Assembly (NCBI RefSeq): GCF_001676705.1
Contig: NZ_CP016170.1
Span: 3,038,001 to 3,102,000, forward strand
Direction: 5' to 3'
Length of the DNA stretch: 64,000 nucleotides
Source of the DNA: Bordetella bronchialis
Lineage (GTDB): Bacteria; Pseudomonadota; Gammaproteobacteria; Burkholderiales; Burkholderiaceae_B
This document shows, one piece after another, positions 42,619 through 50,190 of this stretch (within the stretch, counting starts at the first letter, position 1; every line of letters begins with the position of its first letter). The position numbers and the translations under genes are program-made. The notes below the pieces were generated by a model. The model ran no database searches. It was not told the origin of the DNA and saw only the letters and a list, made by a program, of their open reading frames with translations.

Positions 42619-42648
42619 ATTAGGGAGACGGCGCGCGGCGATTGTAAA
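42619..42648 (-). promoter_or_regulatory. Predicted promoter of the autotransporter gene
   Basis: On the minus strand TTTACA (plus 42643-42648) is followed after 18 bases by CCTAAT (plus 42619-42624). Five and four of six positions match the -35 and -10 consensus. It leaves about 105 bases of leader and lies after the metallopeptidase gene, so the autotransporter may be transcribed separately from it. Confidence 0.45.
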
Positions 42649-42676
42649 AGGCGGCGGGCGGAAATGGCATTCTGTT

Positions 42677-44602
42677 TCAGTCAGGGTGGCCACCACCGCT
42701 TGAATCCAGCAGGCGAAACAGATCCTCCACCGGCACCGCCCGGTCCCCGACGATCTTCCAGTAGCGTTTCGCATGATCGCTGGCGAGGAAATCGCGGCGC
42801 CTTTCCAGCCGGCCCGCGCCCACCACGCTTTTGATGACGACGTAGCGCATCTCGCCTTCCGGTCCCAGGATGATCGTCGAGCCCCCGGGATAGTCGAATC
42901 CGGGTCCCTCGGCGGAGGCCTCCACATGGCGGACCTGCGTGATCTCCGCCACCAGGTCGTACACGATCTGCCGGTCGGGTCCGGCACGCCTGGCTATCCG
43001 CACCGATTCGATGCGCGGAATGCTGACGCGGTCTCCCATGAGCCGGGGATCGCCGTTGGCCACCAGGCCGAATTCCTCCAGCCGCTCGGGCACGACCGCA
43101 TACGAGCCCAGGCAGATCGCCTGCCGCCGCAGTTCCTCCGCGGCCGGGCTGCGAGACGGGTCGCCCTGGAAGCGCAGGCTGGCGAAGTCCAGTCCCGGCA
43201 CGGGGGGCAAGGCCATGCGCGGGCCGCGCCACAGCAGCGCATCCGGCGCCAGGTTCGGTACGCTGCGGGGATAGATGTTGCGGCGGCGAAACGCCTCCAC
43301 CAAGGCGCCGCGGTAGTCCCAGGGGTCGTCCGGGACCAGCCCGTGGTCCGCCGTGATAAGCGCCCGCAGATAGTCCCCCAGCGTGATGCCCACGGGCGGG
43401 CAGTAGTCGATCGCCCGGATGCAGATGCCCAGGAACTGGCCGGCCAGCTGGCTGGCCTTTTCCGCCAGGATCGTTTGCAGGTCATAGGGAAGCTCCCCCG
43501 GCGCCAGCACGCCCGTCCCCCCGCTGGCCAGGCGGACATACTGGCGGGTCTTGCGTTCGAATACCGTGATGAAGGCCTCGACGACCGCGCGGACCAGCAG
43601 CAGGCCCATGTCGTGCGCCTCCATGCCCGGGTGGTAGGTCGTTGGTTCCGCGCCTTCCACGACGTCCCGCAAGGGCCGCGCACGGCCCGCCGCATAACCG
43701 AACTGGTGGCCCAGCTCGGTCAGCAGGTCGGCCTGGCGCAGCATGCCGCGGCTGCGCCGTATCGCGGTACGGACGATTTCCGGATAGCTGAAATGCTGGA
43801 ACACGGCCACGAGATCGGCGAAGCCCTCGTGGAATCCCAGGACATCGGTGCCCGAAGGAATGCGGAAGTTGGGCCGCAACCCGTCCAGCAGCGCGTGCGT
43901 CAGCTCGTGTGAAACGATGTCGTGCGACAGGCAGGTAAAGACGAAGCCGCCCGGCAAGGAGTTGTCGGTCGGGTGGTCGCTGGCGCGGAAATAGCCGAAG
44001 CGCAACTCGCCTTGCCTGCCATCGGTCCAGTAGTACGCGTTGGCCTCCTCCTTGTAGTGCGGCTTGATCCGCAGCCGCCCGACCGTACCGTCCTCGCCGA
44101 ACCCCCACGACAGGTCGCGCCCCAGGGCAAGGCGGAAGCCGGCGTAGACGTTGCTGCAGACCGCGTACACCATCTGCTGGTGAAACCGCGGGTCCGCGAG
44201 CGATGGCGCATAGCCGTCCTCCATGAGCACCCGATGTTCGTCCAGGTTCGCCTGGCGGTAGTTCTGGCCCGTGCTTTCATCGCCGTTGTCCACCTCGAAT
44301 AGCGCGCCGCGCGGCCCGGGCGCCAGGGGCTCATAGGGCACGTTCACCGTGGCCACCGCGCCGTCCAGGCGGTGCGTCGCCGGGTCGATCGAGAAGATGC
44401 GCAGCGGCCGGTACAAAGGGTCCCGGTCGCTGCGCCGGTAAGGCGTGGCCGCGCCGCGCAGCAGCTGGCGGCCCAGCGTGTAGCGGCCGCCGGTCTCCGC
44501 GCCGGCCGCATCGCCTTGGCCGCCATCGGCCCCGCGCCGCGCGACGCGGCTCTGTACCTGCGCCGCGACGGCCTCGGTGGTTTCGGGTGGATAGTGCGGC
44601 AT
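42677..44602 (-). CDS. Gluzincin-type zinc metallopeptidase
   Basis: The 641-residue protein has the zinc motif HELTH (His232, Glu233, His236) and, 23 residues on, GFHEGFADLV with Glu259 as the likely third ligand. This is the gluzincin pattern seen in the thermolysin (M4) clan, where NEGxSD is typical. The N-terminal half and the C-terminal third (about 480-641) match nothing I recognise. There is no signal peptide, so it looks cytoplasmic. It starts 27 bases after the caspase-fusion gene on the same strand and is probably co-expressed with it. Substrate unknown. Confidence 0.8.
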   Translation of the reverse strand: MPHYPPETTEAVAAQVQSRVARRGADGGQGDAAGAETGGRYTLGRQLLRGAATPYRRSDRDPLYRPLRIFSIDPATHRLDGAVATVNVPYEPLAPGPRGALFEVDNGDESTGQNYRQANLDEHRVLMEDGYAPSLADPRFHQQMVYAVCSNVYAGFRLALGRDLSWGFGEDGTVGRLRIKPHYKEEANAYYWTDGRQGELRFGYFRASDHPTDNSLPGGFVFTCLSHDIVSHELTHALLDGLRPNFRIPSGTDVLGFHEGFADLVAVFQHFSYPEIVRTAIRRSRGMLRQADLLTELGHQFGYAAGRARPLRDVVEGAEPTTYHPGMEAHDMGLLLVRAVVEAFITVFERKTRQYVRLASGGTGVLAPGELPYDLQTILAEKASQLAGQFLGICIRAIDYCPPVGITLGDYLRALITADHGLVPDDPWDYRGALVEAFRRRNIYPRSVPNLAPDALLWRGPRMALPPVPGLDFASLRFQGDPSRSPAAEELRRQAICLGSYAVVPERLEEFGLVANGDPRLMGDRVSIPRIESVRIARRAGPDRQIVYDLVAEITQVRHVEASAEGPGFDYPGGSTIILGPEGEMRYVVIKSVVGAGRLERRRDFLASDHAKRYWKIVGDRAVPVEDLFRLLDSSGGGHPD

Positions 44603-44629
44603 GGCGATACCCGGGCGGTGGCGCTTCCC

Positions 44630-47527
44630 TCAAGGCAGCAAGGGACGTCCGTACATCGCGCCGACGGACACCATGGGCTGCCCCGCGATGCCATTGACCG
44701 CGGGCACCGCCGCGCCCAGCGGCTGCAGCAGCGGCGCCTGCAGCATCGCGGGCGCGCAATCGAGGCGCGGGTGCTGGGAAGGCTGCGGACCGAATTCCGC
44801 GATGACGCGGCGGATGAAGTCCTCGTGCGTCATCCCGTTGATCCCCCGGCGAAGTACCTGCGTGGCGCGCAAGGTGAAATCGCCCTGCCCGTCCCGCTCC
44901 CATGCGACCTCGTCATCGCGGCAGGCCGCGAAGGCGACATTGCGCATGCGTTCGGTCCCGCCGCTGTCCATGCGCACCGTCGTGGCATGCTCGATGCCTC
45001 GAGCGCCGCCGGCCAGCGCGCGGCGAAAGTCCCGGTGCGCCTGCTCCAGTTCCGGCGTGGGCCGTACGTACCTGGGTTTGGCCAGCGTTCCGACGTGGCG
45101 GCTGCCGCCCAGGCCGCCCGGCGAGGTACCCACCGCGAAACGGGTATTGGTGCCCGAATGGCAGCAGTCGATGAAGCAGGTGAAATTGACGCCCTCGGGC
45201 ACGGCGGCGAATATTTCCGCGATGTCGTCGTCGATATAGAGCTGCCCTTCGGCGAAGTTCACCGGGCACAGGGCCTCGTCGCGGCGATCGAGTTCGTCGC
45301 CGTTGATGTCCTCCACGTGGGTGCCGTGCCCGGAAAACTGGAAGACGATCACGTCGCCGGGCCGGCTGTCGCGCACCATGGCGCGCAATTCGGCGTCGAT
45401 GGCGCCACGGGTGGCCGCGCCGTCCAGCAGCATGCGCGTGCCGAAGCCCAGGCCGGCCAGCGTCTGCGACCACAACCTGGCGTCCGGGACGCAGGCCTGC
45501 AGGCGATGCTCCGGGTCGGGATAGGCGTTGATGCCGACGCACAGGGCGACACGCCGGCCCGAGGCAAGCGACACGCCGCCATGGTCGAAGCCGTTGGACC
45601 CGGAAACGGTTGCCTGGATGTGCGCCCCGCCGTTCAAGGCGGGGCGCTGGGCGCCGCGATGGAACTCGAGCACTTCCTCCGGCCAGGTGACGCCCTCTTT
45701 CCAGCCGTCGGCCTGCGGACCTTCGCGCGGGCGCGGATACTCCACGATGGGATCGCTGTCGCCCTTTTCCAGGATGCGGCGTACCGTGCTGTTCAGCGTG
45801 GGGGCATCGTCGTCGAAGCCGCCGTGCGATGTCGCGGTACTGCTTGCGCTGCCGGACTCCGTGTCGGTGCGGGACCACACGATCTCGCCCACGCCCGCGC
45901 CGTTGCCGCTCAGGCCGAACAGCTCACGCAGGCCGGGATCCTCGCGCAGGCAGTCCTCCAGCCCCAGGATGGCCGCGTCGCGGTCCTTTTCCAATGCGCG
46001 CGAGACAAGGTACAGCAAGGACTTGTGATAGACGTGCGCGCAGTGGTCCTTTCTTTCCAGATAGCGGTTCAGCGTGAACAGCGTCAGGCGGTTCACCGCC
46101 TTGCCCGGCCCGATGTGGTCGCCCAGCAGCCGCTTGAACGTGTCCACGCGTATCGCCGGCGCATAGAAATGCGCCGACTCGAACGGCGGCACGCCGTGCT
46201 CGCGCGCTGCCGCCAGGAAATGCGCATGAAAGATCGACCCGGCGCTGTGTCCCACCGCGTGCAGCGCGATCTTGCCCTCCTGGCCCTTGCAGAACGCGGC
46301 CAGGCGCTGCGCCACGTACCAGGCCGCGCCCACGTCGCCATCGGCGGCGCCCGGCGGGTCGACGGCGTGCTCGGCGTTGGATTTCATCCCCGCCCAGATA
46401 TCCGGACCGCGCAGCGCCCGGGCCGACAGCTCGATGACGGGGTCCAGCGTGAAGTCGAAGACATCCCGCCGGCCTTCCGGTCCCTGGCTGGCACGGCGCA
46501 GCAGATTGCCCAGGGTTTCGAACAGCCCCGTCTGCCAGACGAAATAGACCGGATAGATGTCGTTCCTGCGCCACCAGTCGATATGCTTGACCGCGATATC
46601 CAGTCCGGACGCTTCGTCCACCAGCCCGCCGTGCGCATAGAACAGAAGCCGCAGTTTGCGCCTGGCATGCTCGGCCTGCTTCAAGGCAGTGGGCAGGTGC
46701 ACATCGAAGATGGCGTCCACATCGGCCTTTGACGTGGTGGCGATCCCGTCCGCCGAGAACCGCCCCATCGACGTGTTGACCAGGTGCGGCTGCAAGGCCG
46801 CCAGCAGGTCCGGCGGAAAGCGGTCCGCGCCTTCGCCGCCCCGCTCCATCGTCCAGCCGATGTCGCGCTGGTCGCCATGCTGGTGTTCCGCATCGGCCGG
46901 CTCGACACCGGCGGGCACCCGCAGCAGCGTGGACATGGCGCGTTGCAGTTCCGCCATTTCCTCGTAGGGGAACGGACCGTCGAATACCGCGCGGCTGGAC
47001 GCCCGGGTCGCGCGCATGGCATCCACTCGGGCCTTGACATCGGCGTAATCGATGCTGCTGCCGGGGCAGCTTTTCGAGGACATGCTGTTGTGGAACGCCA
47101 GCGCGCTGGTGGGCAGGTCGAAGCGGTTCAGCACCAGGGCGGTGACTTCCAGCGCCGCGTCGCGCTGCGGCCCGTCGAAGACATCGCGTCCCACATCGAA
47201 ATCCCCGATCATTTCGAACATGAAGGGGCCGACCTGGCTGTTGCCGTTATGGCCCGCGGCGCTGGCCGGCGGCAGGTTCCAGTTCCGGCCCAGCCAGACC
47301 ATGCCTTCGGGATCGATGGTCAGGTGCTGCGCGATATCGCGCCAGCCATTGACCTGGGTATGGTGCCGCCACATGCCGACGATGGTGTCGTGCCCGCGGA
47401 AGTCGCGCCGCGTGGGACGCCAGGTGTGGTGCATGTGGACGGCGTTGATGCGGCGTTCGAAGGGAAACCGGTCCAGGATCTGGGCGAACTGCTCGACGGA
47501 AAGCCGTCGGAATGTTGGCGTCGACAT
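44630..47527 (-). CDS. Fusion: amidase/PGRP-like, alpha/beta-hydrolase-like and caspase domains
   Basis: The 965-residue protein has three enzyme-like modules. Residues about 28-160 resemble T7-lysozyme/PGRP amidases: His33, His146, Lys152 and Cys154 fit the zinc and catalytic positions, but the tyrosine of GYHF is replaced by Gln67. About 290-460 looks like an alpha/beta hydrolase (YAHGG oxyanion turn, GHSAGS nucleophile Ser428). About 658-870 is a C14 caspase/metacaspase with His734 in FSGHG and Cys789 in IDCCHSG. No signal peptide is present. GGAGGAGG precedes ATG 47527. It heads an operon with a metallopeptidase gene. The role is unknown. Confidence 0.85.
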   Translation of the reverse strand: MSTPTFRRLSVEQFAQILDRFPFERRINAVHMHHTWRPTRRDFRGHDTIVGMWRHHTQVNGWRDIAQHLTIDPEGMVWLGRNWNLPPASAAGHNGNSQVGPFMFEMIGDFDVGRDVFDGPQRDAALEVTALVLNRFDLPTSALAFHNSMSSKSCPGSSIDYADVKARVDAMRATRASSRAVFDGPFPYEEMAELQRAMSTLLRVPAGVEPADAEHQHGDQRDIGWTMERGGEGADRFPPDLLAALQPHLVNTSMGRFSADGIATTSKADVDAIFDVHLPTALKQAEHARRKLRLLFYAHGGLVDEASGLDIAVKHIDWWRRNDIYPVYFVWQTGLFETLGNLLRRASQGPEGRRDVFDFTLDPVIELSARALRGPDIWAGMKSNAEHAVDPPGAADGDVGAAWYVAQRLAAFCKGQEGKIALHAVGHSAGSIFHAHFLAAAREHGVPPFESAHFYAPAIRVDTFKRLLGDHIGPGKAVNRLTLFTLNRYLERKDHCAHVYHKSLLYLVSRALEKDRDAAILGLEDCLREDPGLRELFGLSGNGAGVGEIVWSRTDTESGSASSTATSHGGFDDDAPTLNSTVRRILEKGDSDPIVEYPRPREGPQADGWKEGVTWPEEVLEFHRGAQRPALNGGAHIQATVSGSNGFDHGGVSLASGRRVALCVGINAYPDPEHRLQACVPDARLWSQTLAGLGFGTRMLLDGAATRGAIDAELRAMVRDSRPGDVIVFQFSGHGTHVEDINGDELDRRDEALCPVNFAEGQLYIDDDIAEIFAAVPEGVNFTCFIDCCHSGTNTRFAVGTSPGGLGGSRHVGTLAKPRYVRPTPELEQAHRDFRRALAGGARGIEHATTVRMDSGGTERMRNVAFAACRDDEVAWERDGQGDFTLRATQVLRRGINGMTHEDFIRRVIAEFGPQPSQHPRLDCAPAMLQAPLLQPLGAAVPAVNGIAGQPMVSVGAMYGRPLLP

Positions 47528-47851
47528 AACACCTCCTCCACAGAAGCATCGTCGTTGGTCATACGCAGGGCCCTGACGGCACCACACGCGCCGACGCCAT
47601 GCCCCGTTGCTTCAAGCGCTGGCGGCCGGATCCAGGCCGGGCTGCCACGGCTTTTGCGGGAGATAGTCGCCAGGGAAGGATGATGGAAGCATCGTTATGT
47701 GCACGATCATAGGGCAGTCCCGACGGAGGCTTCTAAGCCTAAGGATGGTGTACGGATGCGGTAAGGCGCGCCATCCGGCCACGCGCGGCGGCCTGGCGCG
47801 CGCGGTATCGACCGGGGGCCGCCCCGGCGGCGGTGTCGGCGCGATGTGGAG
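47528..47851. other. Intergenic region before the caspase operon
   Basis: This 324-base stretch holds no convincing gene. On the minus strand TATGAT (plus 47706-47711) is a good -10 for the caspase operon, but no good -35 accompanies it. An inverted repeat at 47727-47740 overlaps the -35 position. That suggests activator-dependent or repressed transcription. Confidence 0.5.
47727..47740. promoter_or_regulatory. Inverted repeat over the -35 region of the caspase operon
   Basis: AGGCTT and AAGCCT flank a two-base centre. It lies about 35 bases upstream of the start predicted from TATGAT (47706-47711, minus strand). It could be an operator for the neighbouring LuxR-type regulator or another factor. 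Confidence 0.4.
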
Positions 47852-48412
47852 CTACGCGGCGGAAAAGCTCATTAACTTATGGATCAGCCCCGCCGAGGTC
47901 TTCGCGCCGAATTTATTCATCAGCCTGGCGCGATACATCTCCACGGTGCGGGGGCTCAGCCCCAGTTGCCGCGCGATTTCCTTGCTGGTCTTGCCTTCGG
48001 CGATCAGCGCGGCGATCTCGCGTTCGCGCGCGCTCAGGCCGGACGCCACGGGGCGCGTGGCGCTCAGGTCCTCGAAGGCCCAGATGACGGCGGCGTGGGG
48101 ATCTTCCGGCACCAGCGCGCGGCCGGTCGCGTGGCACCAGAACAGCTCGCCTTCGCGGCGTTTCATGATGCGTTCGTCGGCATAGGTGCCGGCGGCGCCG
48201 AACGAGGCCAGCAGGCGCCGGCCGGTACGCACGAACTCCTGCGCGGTGGGATACAGGATCTCGAACGAGATCCCGTCCAGGGATTGCCGGCCATAGCCGA
48301 ACATGTCTTCCATCGCCAGGTTGGCGATGCGTATGACCCGGTTGTGGGAGACGCACATCCCCACCGGCGCGCGCATCAGGACTTCCTTGTAATCGATGTC
48401 TGGCGAACTCAT
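47852..48412 (-). CDS. PAS-LuxR (NarL/FixJ-type) transcriptional regulator
   Basis: The 186-residue protein has an N-terminal PAS domain (about 8-115, ILMRAPVGMCVSHNR-like start, FWCHATGRAL) and a C-terminal LuxR helix-turn-helix (about 122-180, LSAREREIAALIAEGKTSKEIARQLGLS). It lacks a receiver, so PAS sensing replaces phosphorylation. It diverges from the cupin gene (137 bases) with a CGTA-N4-TACG inverted repeat between them, a plausible operator. The effector is unknown. Confidence 0.9.
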   Translation of the reverse strand: MSSPDIDYKEVLMRAPVGMCVSHNRVIRIANLAMEDMFGYGRQSLDGISFEILYPTAQEFVRTGRRLLASFGAAGTYADERIMKRREGELFWCHATGRALVPEDPHAAVIWAFEDLSATRPVASGLSAREREIAALIAEGKTSKEIARQLGLSPRTVEMYRARLMNKFGAKTSAGLIHKLMSFSAA

Positions 48413-48461
48413 CGGCCGATCCCCGGGTTCGGCGCGGCGCCTTTTCCCGTGGGCGCCGCAA

Positions 48462-48473
48462 CGTAGTTTTACG
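48462..48473. promoter_or_regulatory. CGTA-N4-TACG inverted repeat between the PAS-LuxR and cupin genes
   Basis: CGTAGTTTTACG is a perfect four-base inverted repeat, a common form for LuxR/FixJ-type sites. A start 41.5 bases downstream for the cupin gene has CATAAA (48498-48503) near the -10 position, so activation of the cupin gene by the divergent PAS-LuxR protein fits. Confidence 0.5.
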
Positions 48474-48549
48474 GTATTGCTGGGGCCCTTCGCGACTCAT
48501 AAAGTGGATCCGGGCAAGTCTCGCAGCATTCCAACGAGGAGATAGCGTA

Positions 48550-48999
48550 ATGGCACACGATACGAAAATCCAGGAGTCCTGTTCCCAGTTCTCGCACGTC
48601 CGGCCGGGCGATACCGCCTTCCGGTCCGGAGGCTTGCGGGACTTCTTCGTCTACCGCGACCTGGGCATCGCCGAGGCCACCGGCGGCAAGGTCATCGCCC
48701 AGCTGGTGCGCGCCAACCAGCCGCCCGACACGGGAACCGGCTGGCACATCCATGGCGCGCAATTCCATATCGTCTACATGCTGAAGGGCTGGGCGCGCTT
48801 CATGTACGAGGACCGCGAAACCCTGGTCGCCGCCGGCGACTGCGTGCACCAGCGGCCCGGCATCCGCCACTTCCTGTTCGACTATTCCCCCGACATGGAA
48901 TACCTGGAGGTCGTCGGTCCCGCCGACTTCACGACCGTCGGCGTGGAGGCGCCCTATCCCGTGCCGCGCCCCACGCCCTGGAGCGCGACGGCCGCCTAG
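48550..48999 (+). CDS. Single-domain cupin protein
   Basis: The 149 residues hold one cupin barrel. Motif 1 GWHIHGAQFHIVYMLKGWARF supplies likely metal-binding histidines and motif 2 PGIRHFLFDYS supplies another. The substrate is unknown; the fold is shared by dioxygenases, isomerases and binding proteins. It diverges from the PAS-LuxR gene, which probably controls it. Its TAG stop codon lies inside the target duplication of the IS481-family element that follows, so insertion left the protein intact. Confidence 0.88.
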   Translation: MAHDTKIQESCSQFSHVRPGDTAFRSGGLRDFFVYRDLGIAEATGGKVIAQLVRANQPPDTGTGWHIHGAQFHIVYMLKGWARFMYEDRETLVAAGDCVHQRPGIRHFLFDYSPDMEYLEVVGPADFTTVGVEAPYPVPRPTPWSATAA

Positions 49000-49000
49000 C
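48995..49000. repeat. Left target-site duplication of the IS481-family element
   Basis: CCTAGC directly precedes the left terminal repeat and is repeated at 50044-50049 after the right end. It fits the NCTAGN target known for IS481 and contains the cupin stop codon (48997-48999). Confidence 0.92.
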
Positions 49001-49946
49001 TGTGAACTGTCAAGAGGTTGTATCCGCCCAGATTAAGCCTGGAGATAGGTACAGCGCGGCCGATGCCTTGGTGAGGGCGATGCCAGTTGTAGTGGTGTAG
49101 CCAGGATTTCATGGCATCGGCTCGGTGTTGTGAGTTTTGGTAGGTGTAGGCGTAGGCCCATTCACGCAGGGCTGACTGGATGAATCGTTCGGCCTTGCCA
49201 TTGGTCTGTGGCCGGTAGGGCCGGGTGAAGCAATGCTTGATGCCCATTTCACGGCATAGCGCGGCGAAGGCGCGGCTGCGGAAGGCCGAGCCATTATCGG
49301 TAAGCAACCGCTGGATGGTCACGCCTAAGCGCTTGTAGTAAGCCACGGCGTCCTTGAGGAACTGGACCGCACTGGGGGCGCGTTCGTCGGGGTGGATGTC
49401 GGTAAAGGCCACGCGAGCGTGGTCATCGATGGCCACGAAGACGAAGTCCCAGCCGGCACCGTCCACGCCATCGCGCCGGTTACCTGTAACGCGGTGGCTG
49501 GGCCGCACGATGCGCCCGAGCTTCTTGATGTCGATGTGTAGCAATTGGCCTGGCGCCTCATGTTCGTAGCGCACCACCGGCTCGGCCGGCTCCAGGTCGG
49601 CCAGGCGGGACAGACCGGCACGGGCCAGGACGCGGCTGACGGTACTGGCCGATACGCCCAGCGCCTGGGCAATGCGTGCCTGAGTCAGTCGCTTGCGGCG
49701 AAGTTCGACGATAGCCATTGCCTTGGCCGGCGCAATCGCCTTGGGCGAGCGCACCGGGCGCGATGAGGCATCTGCAAGCCCGTCCTGGCCCTGCGCCAGA
49801 AACCGACCTAGCCATTTGCGCACAGTCGGCGCCGTCACCCCGTAGGCGCCAGCCGCTTGAGAGATCGTCAACTGTTTATTGCGCAATTGCTCAACCATTT
49901 CGAATCGACGTACGAAGGTCAATCGGGCATGCTTATGGGTGTTCAT
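48996..49946 (-). CDS. IS481-family transposase
   Basis: The 316-residue transposase starts MNTHKHARLTFVRRFEMV and is very close to Bordetella IS481 as I recall it. It has N-terminal helix-turn-helix segments and a DDE core with Asp in LLHIDIKKLG, Asp in LLTDNGSAF and Glu in TNGKAERFIQ. It looks intact. Its final codons read TVHS and the TAG stop lies in the flanking target duplication, so the host target supplies its stop codon. Confidence 0.96.
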   Translation of the reverse strand: MNTHKHARLTFVRRFEMVEQLRNKQLTISQAAGAYGVTAPTVRKWLGRFLAQGQDGLADASSRPVRSPKAIAPAKAMAIVELRRKRLTQARIAQALGVSASTVSRVLARAGLSRLADLEPAEPVVRYEHEAPGQLLHIDIKKLGRIVRPSHRVTGNRRDGVDGAGWDFVFVAIDDHARVAFTDIHPDERAPSAVQFLKDAVAYYKRLGVTIQRLLTDNGSAFRSRAFAALCREMGIKHCFTRPYRPQTNGKAERFIQSALREWAYAYTYQNSQHRADAMKSWLHHYNWHRPHQGIGRAVPISRLNLGGYNLLTVHS

Positions 49947-50043
49947 CCGGCCGGGCTCCTTGAGCTTTCTGGTGGTTTGGCGATTACCAGTTTCTCAAAC
50001 CCGGTTCGGGTGAACCATGAATACAACCTATTGAATGTTCACA
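49001..50043. mobile_element. Complete IS481-family insertion sequence, 1043 bp
   Basis: The ends are imperfect inverted repeats: TGTGAACTGTCAAGAGGTTG at 49001 and, on the other strand, TGTGAACATTCAATAGGTTG ending at 50043. Both are flanked by CCTAGC duplications. The element contains one intact transposase gene. Length, termini, CTAG-centred target and transposase all agree with IS481. Intact duplications show simple transposition at this exact site. Confidence 0.96.
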
Positions 50044-50049
50044 CCTAGC
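50044..50049. repeat. Right target-site duplication of the IS481-family element
   Basis: CCTAGC after the right terminal repeat is identical to the six bases at 48995-49000. Removing the element with one copy would restore a normal cupin 3' end followed by the acyl-CoA dehydrogenase promoter region. Confidence 0.92.
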
Positions 50050-50190
50050 CGGGCCCGGGCGAACCGACCCGGGACGGCCGCGTCCGCCTGCCCAGGCGGC
50101 ACGGCCGCGGTATCGCCGTAGGGCCGGCGGGCTGCCCGCCGCCGGCCGGGCCCCTGTGCGCACTAAAATCGCCGAAACACAGGAGGCCCC

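Noticed and set aside
38637..42834. Long open frames antisense to the autotransporter, Pro/Ala/Arg rich
   Set aside because: Their composition is the reverse complement of glycine codons; the minus-strand frame has a signal peptide and barrel.
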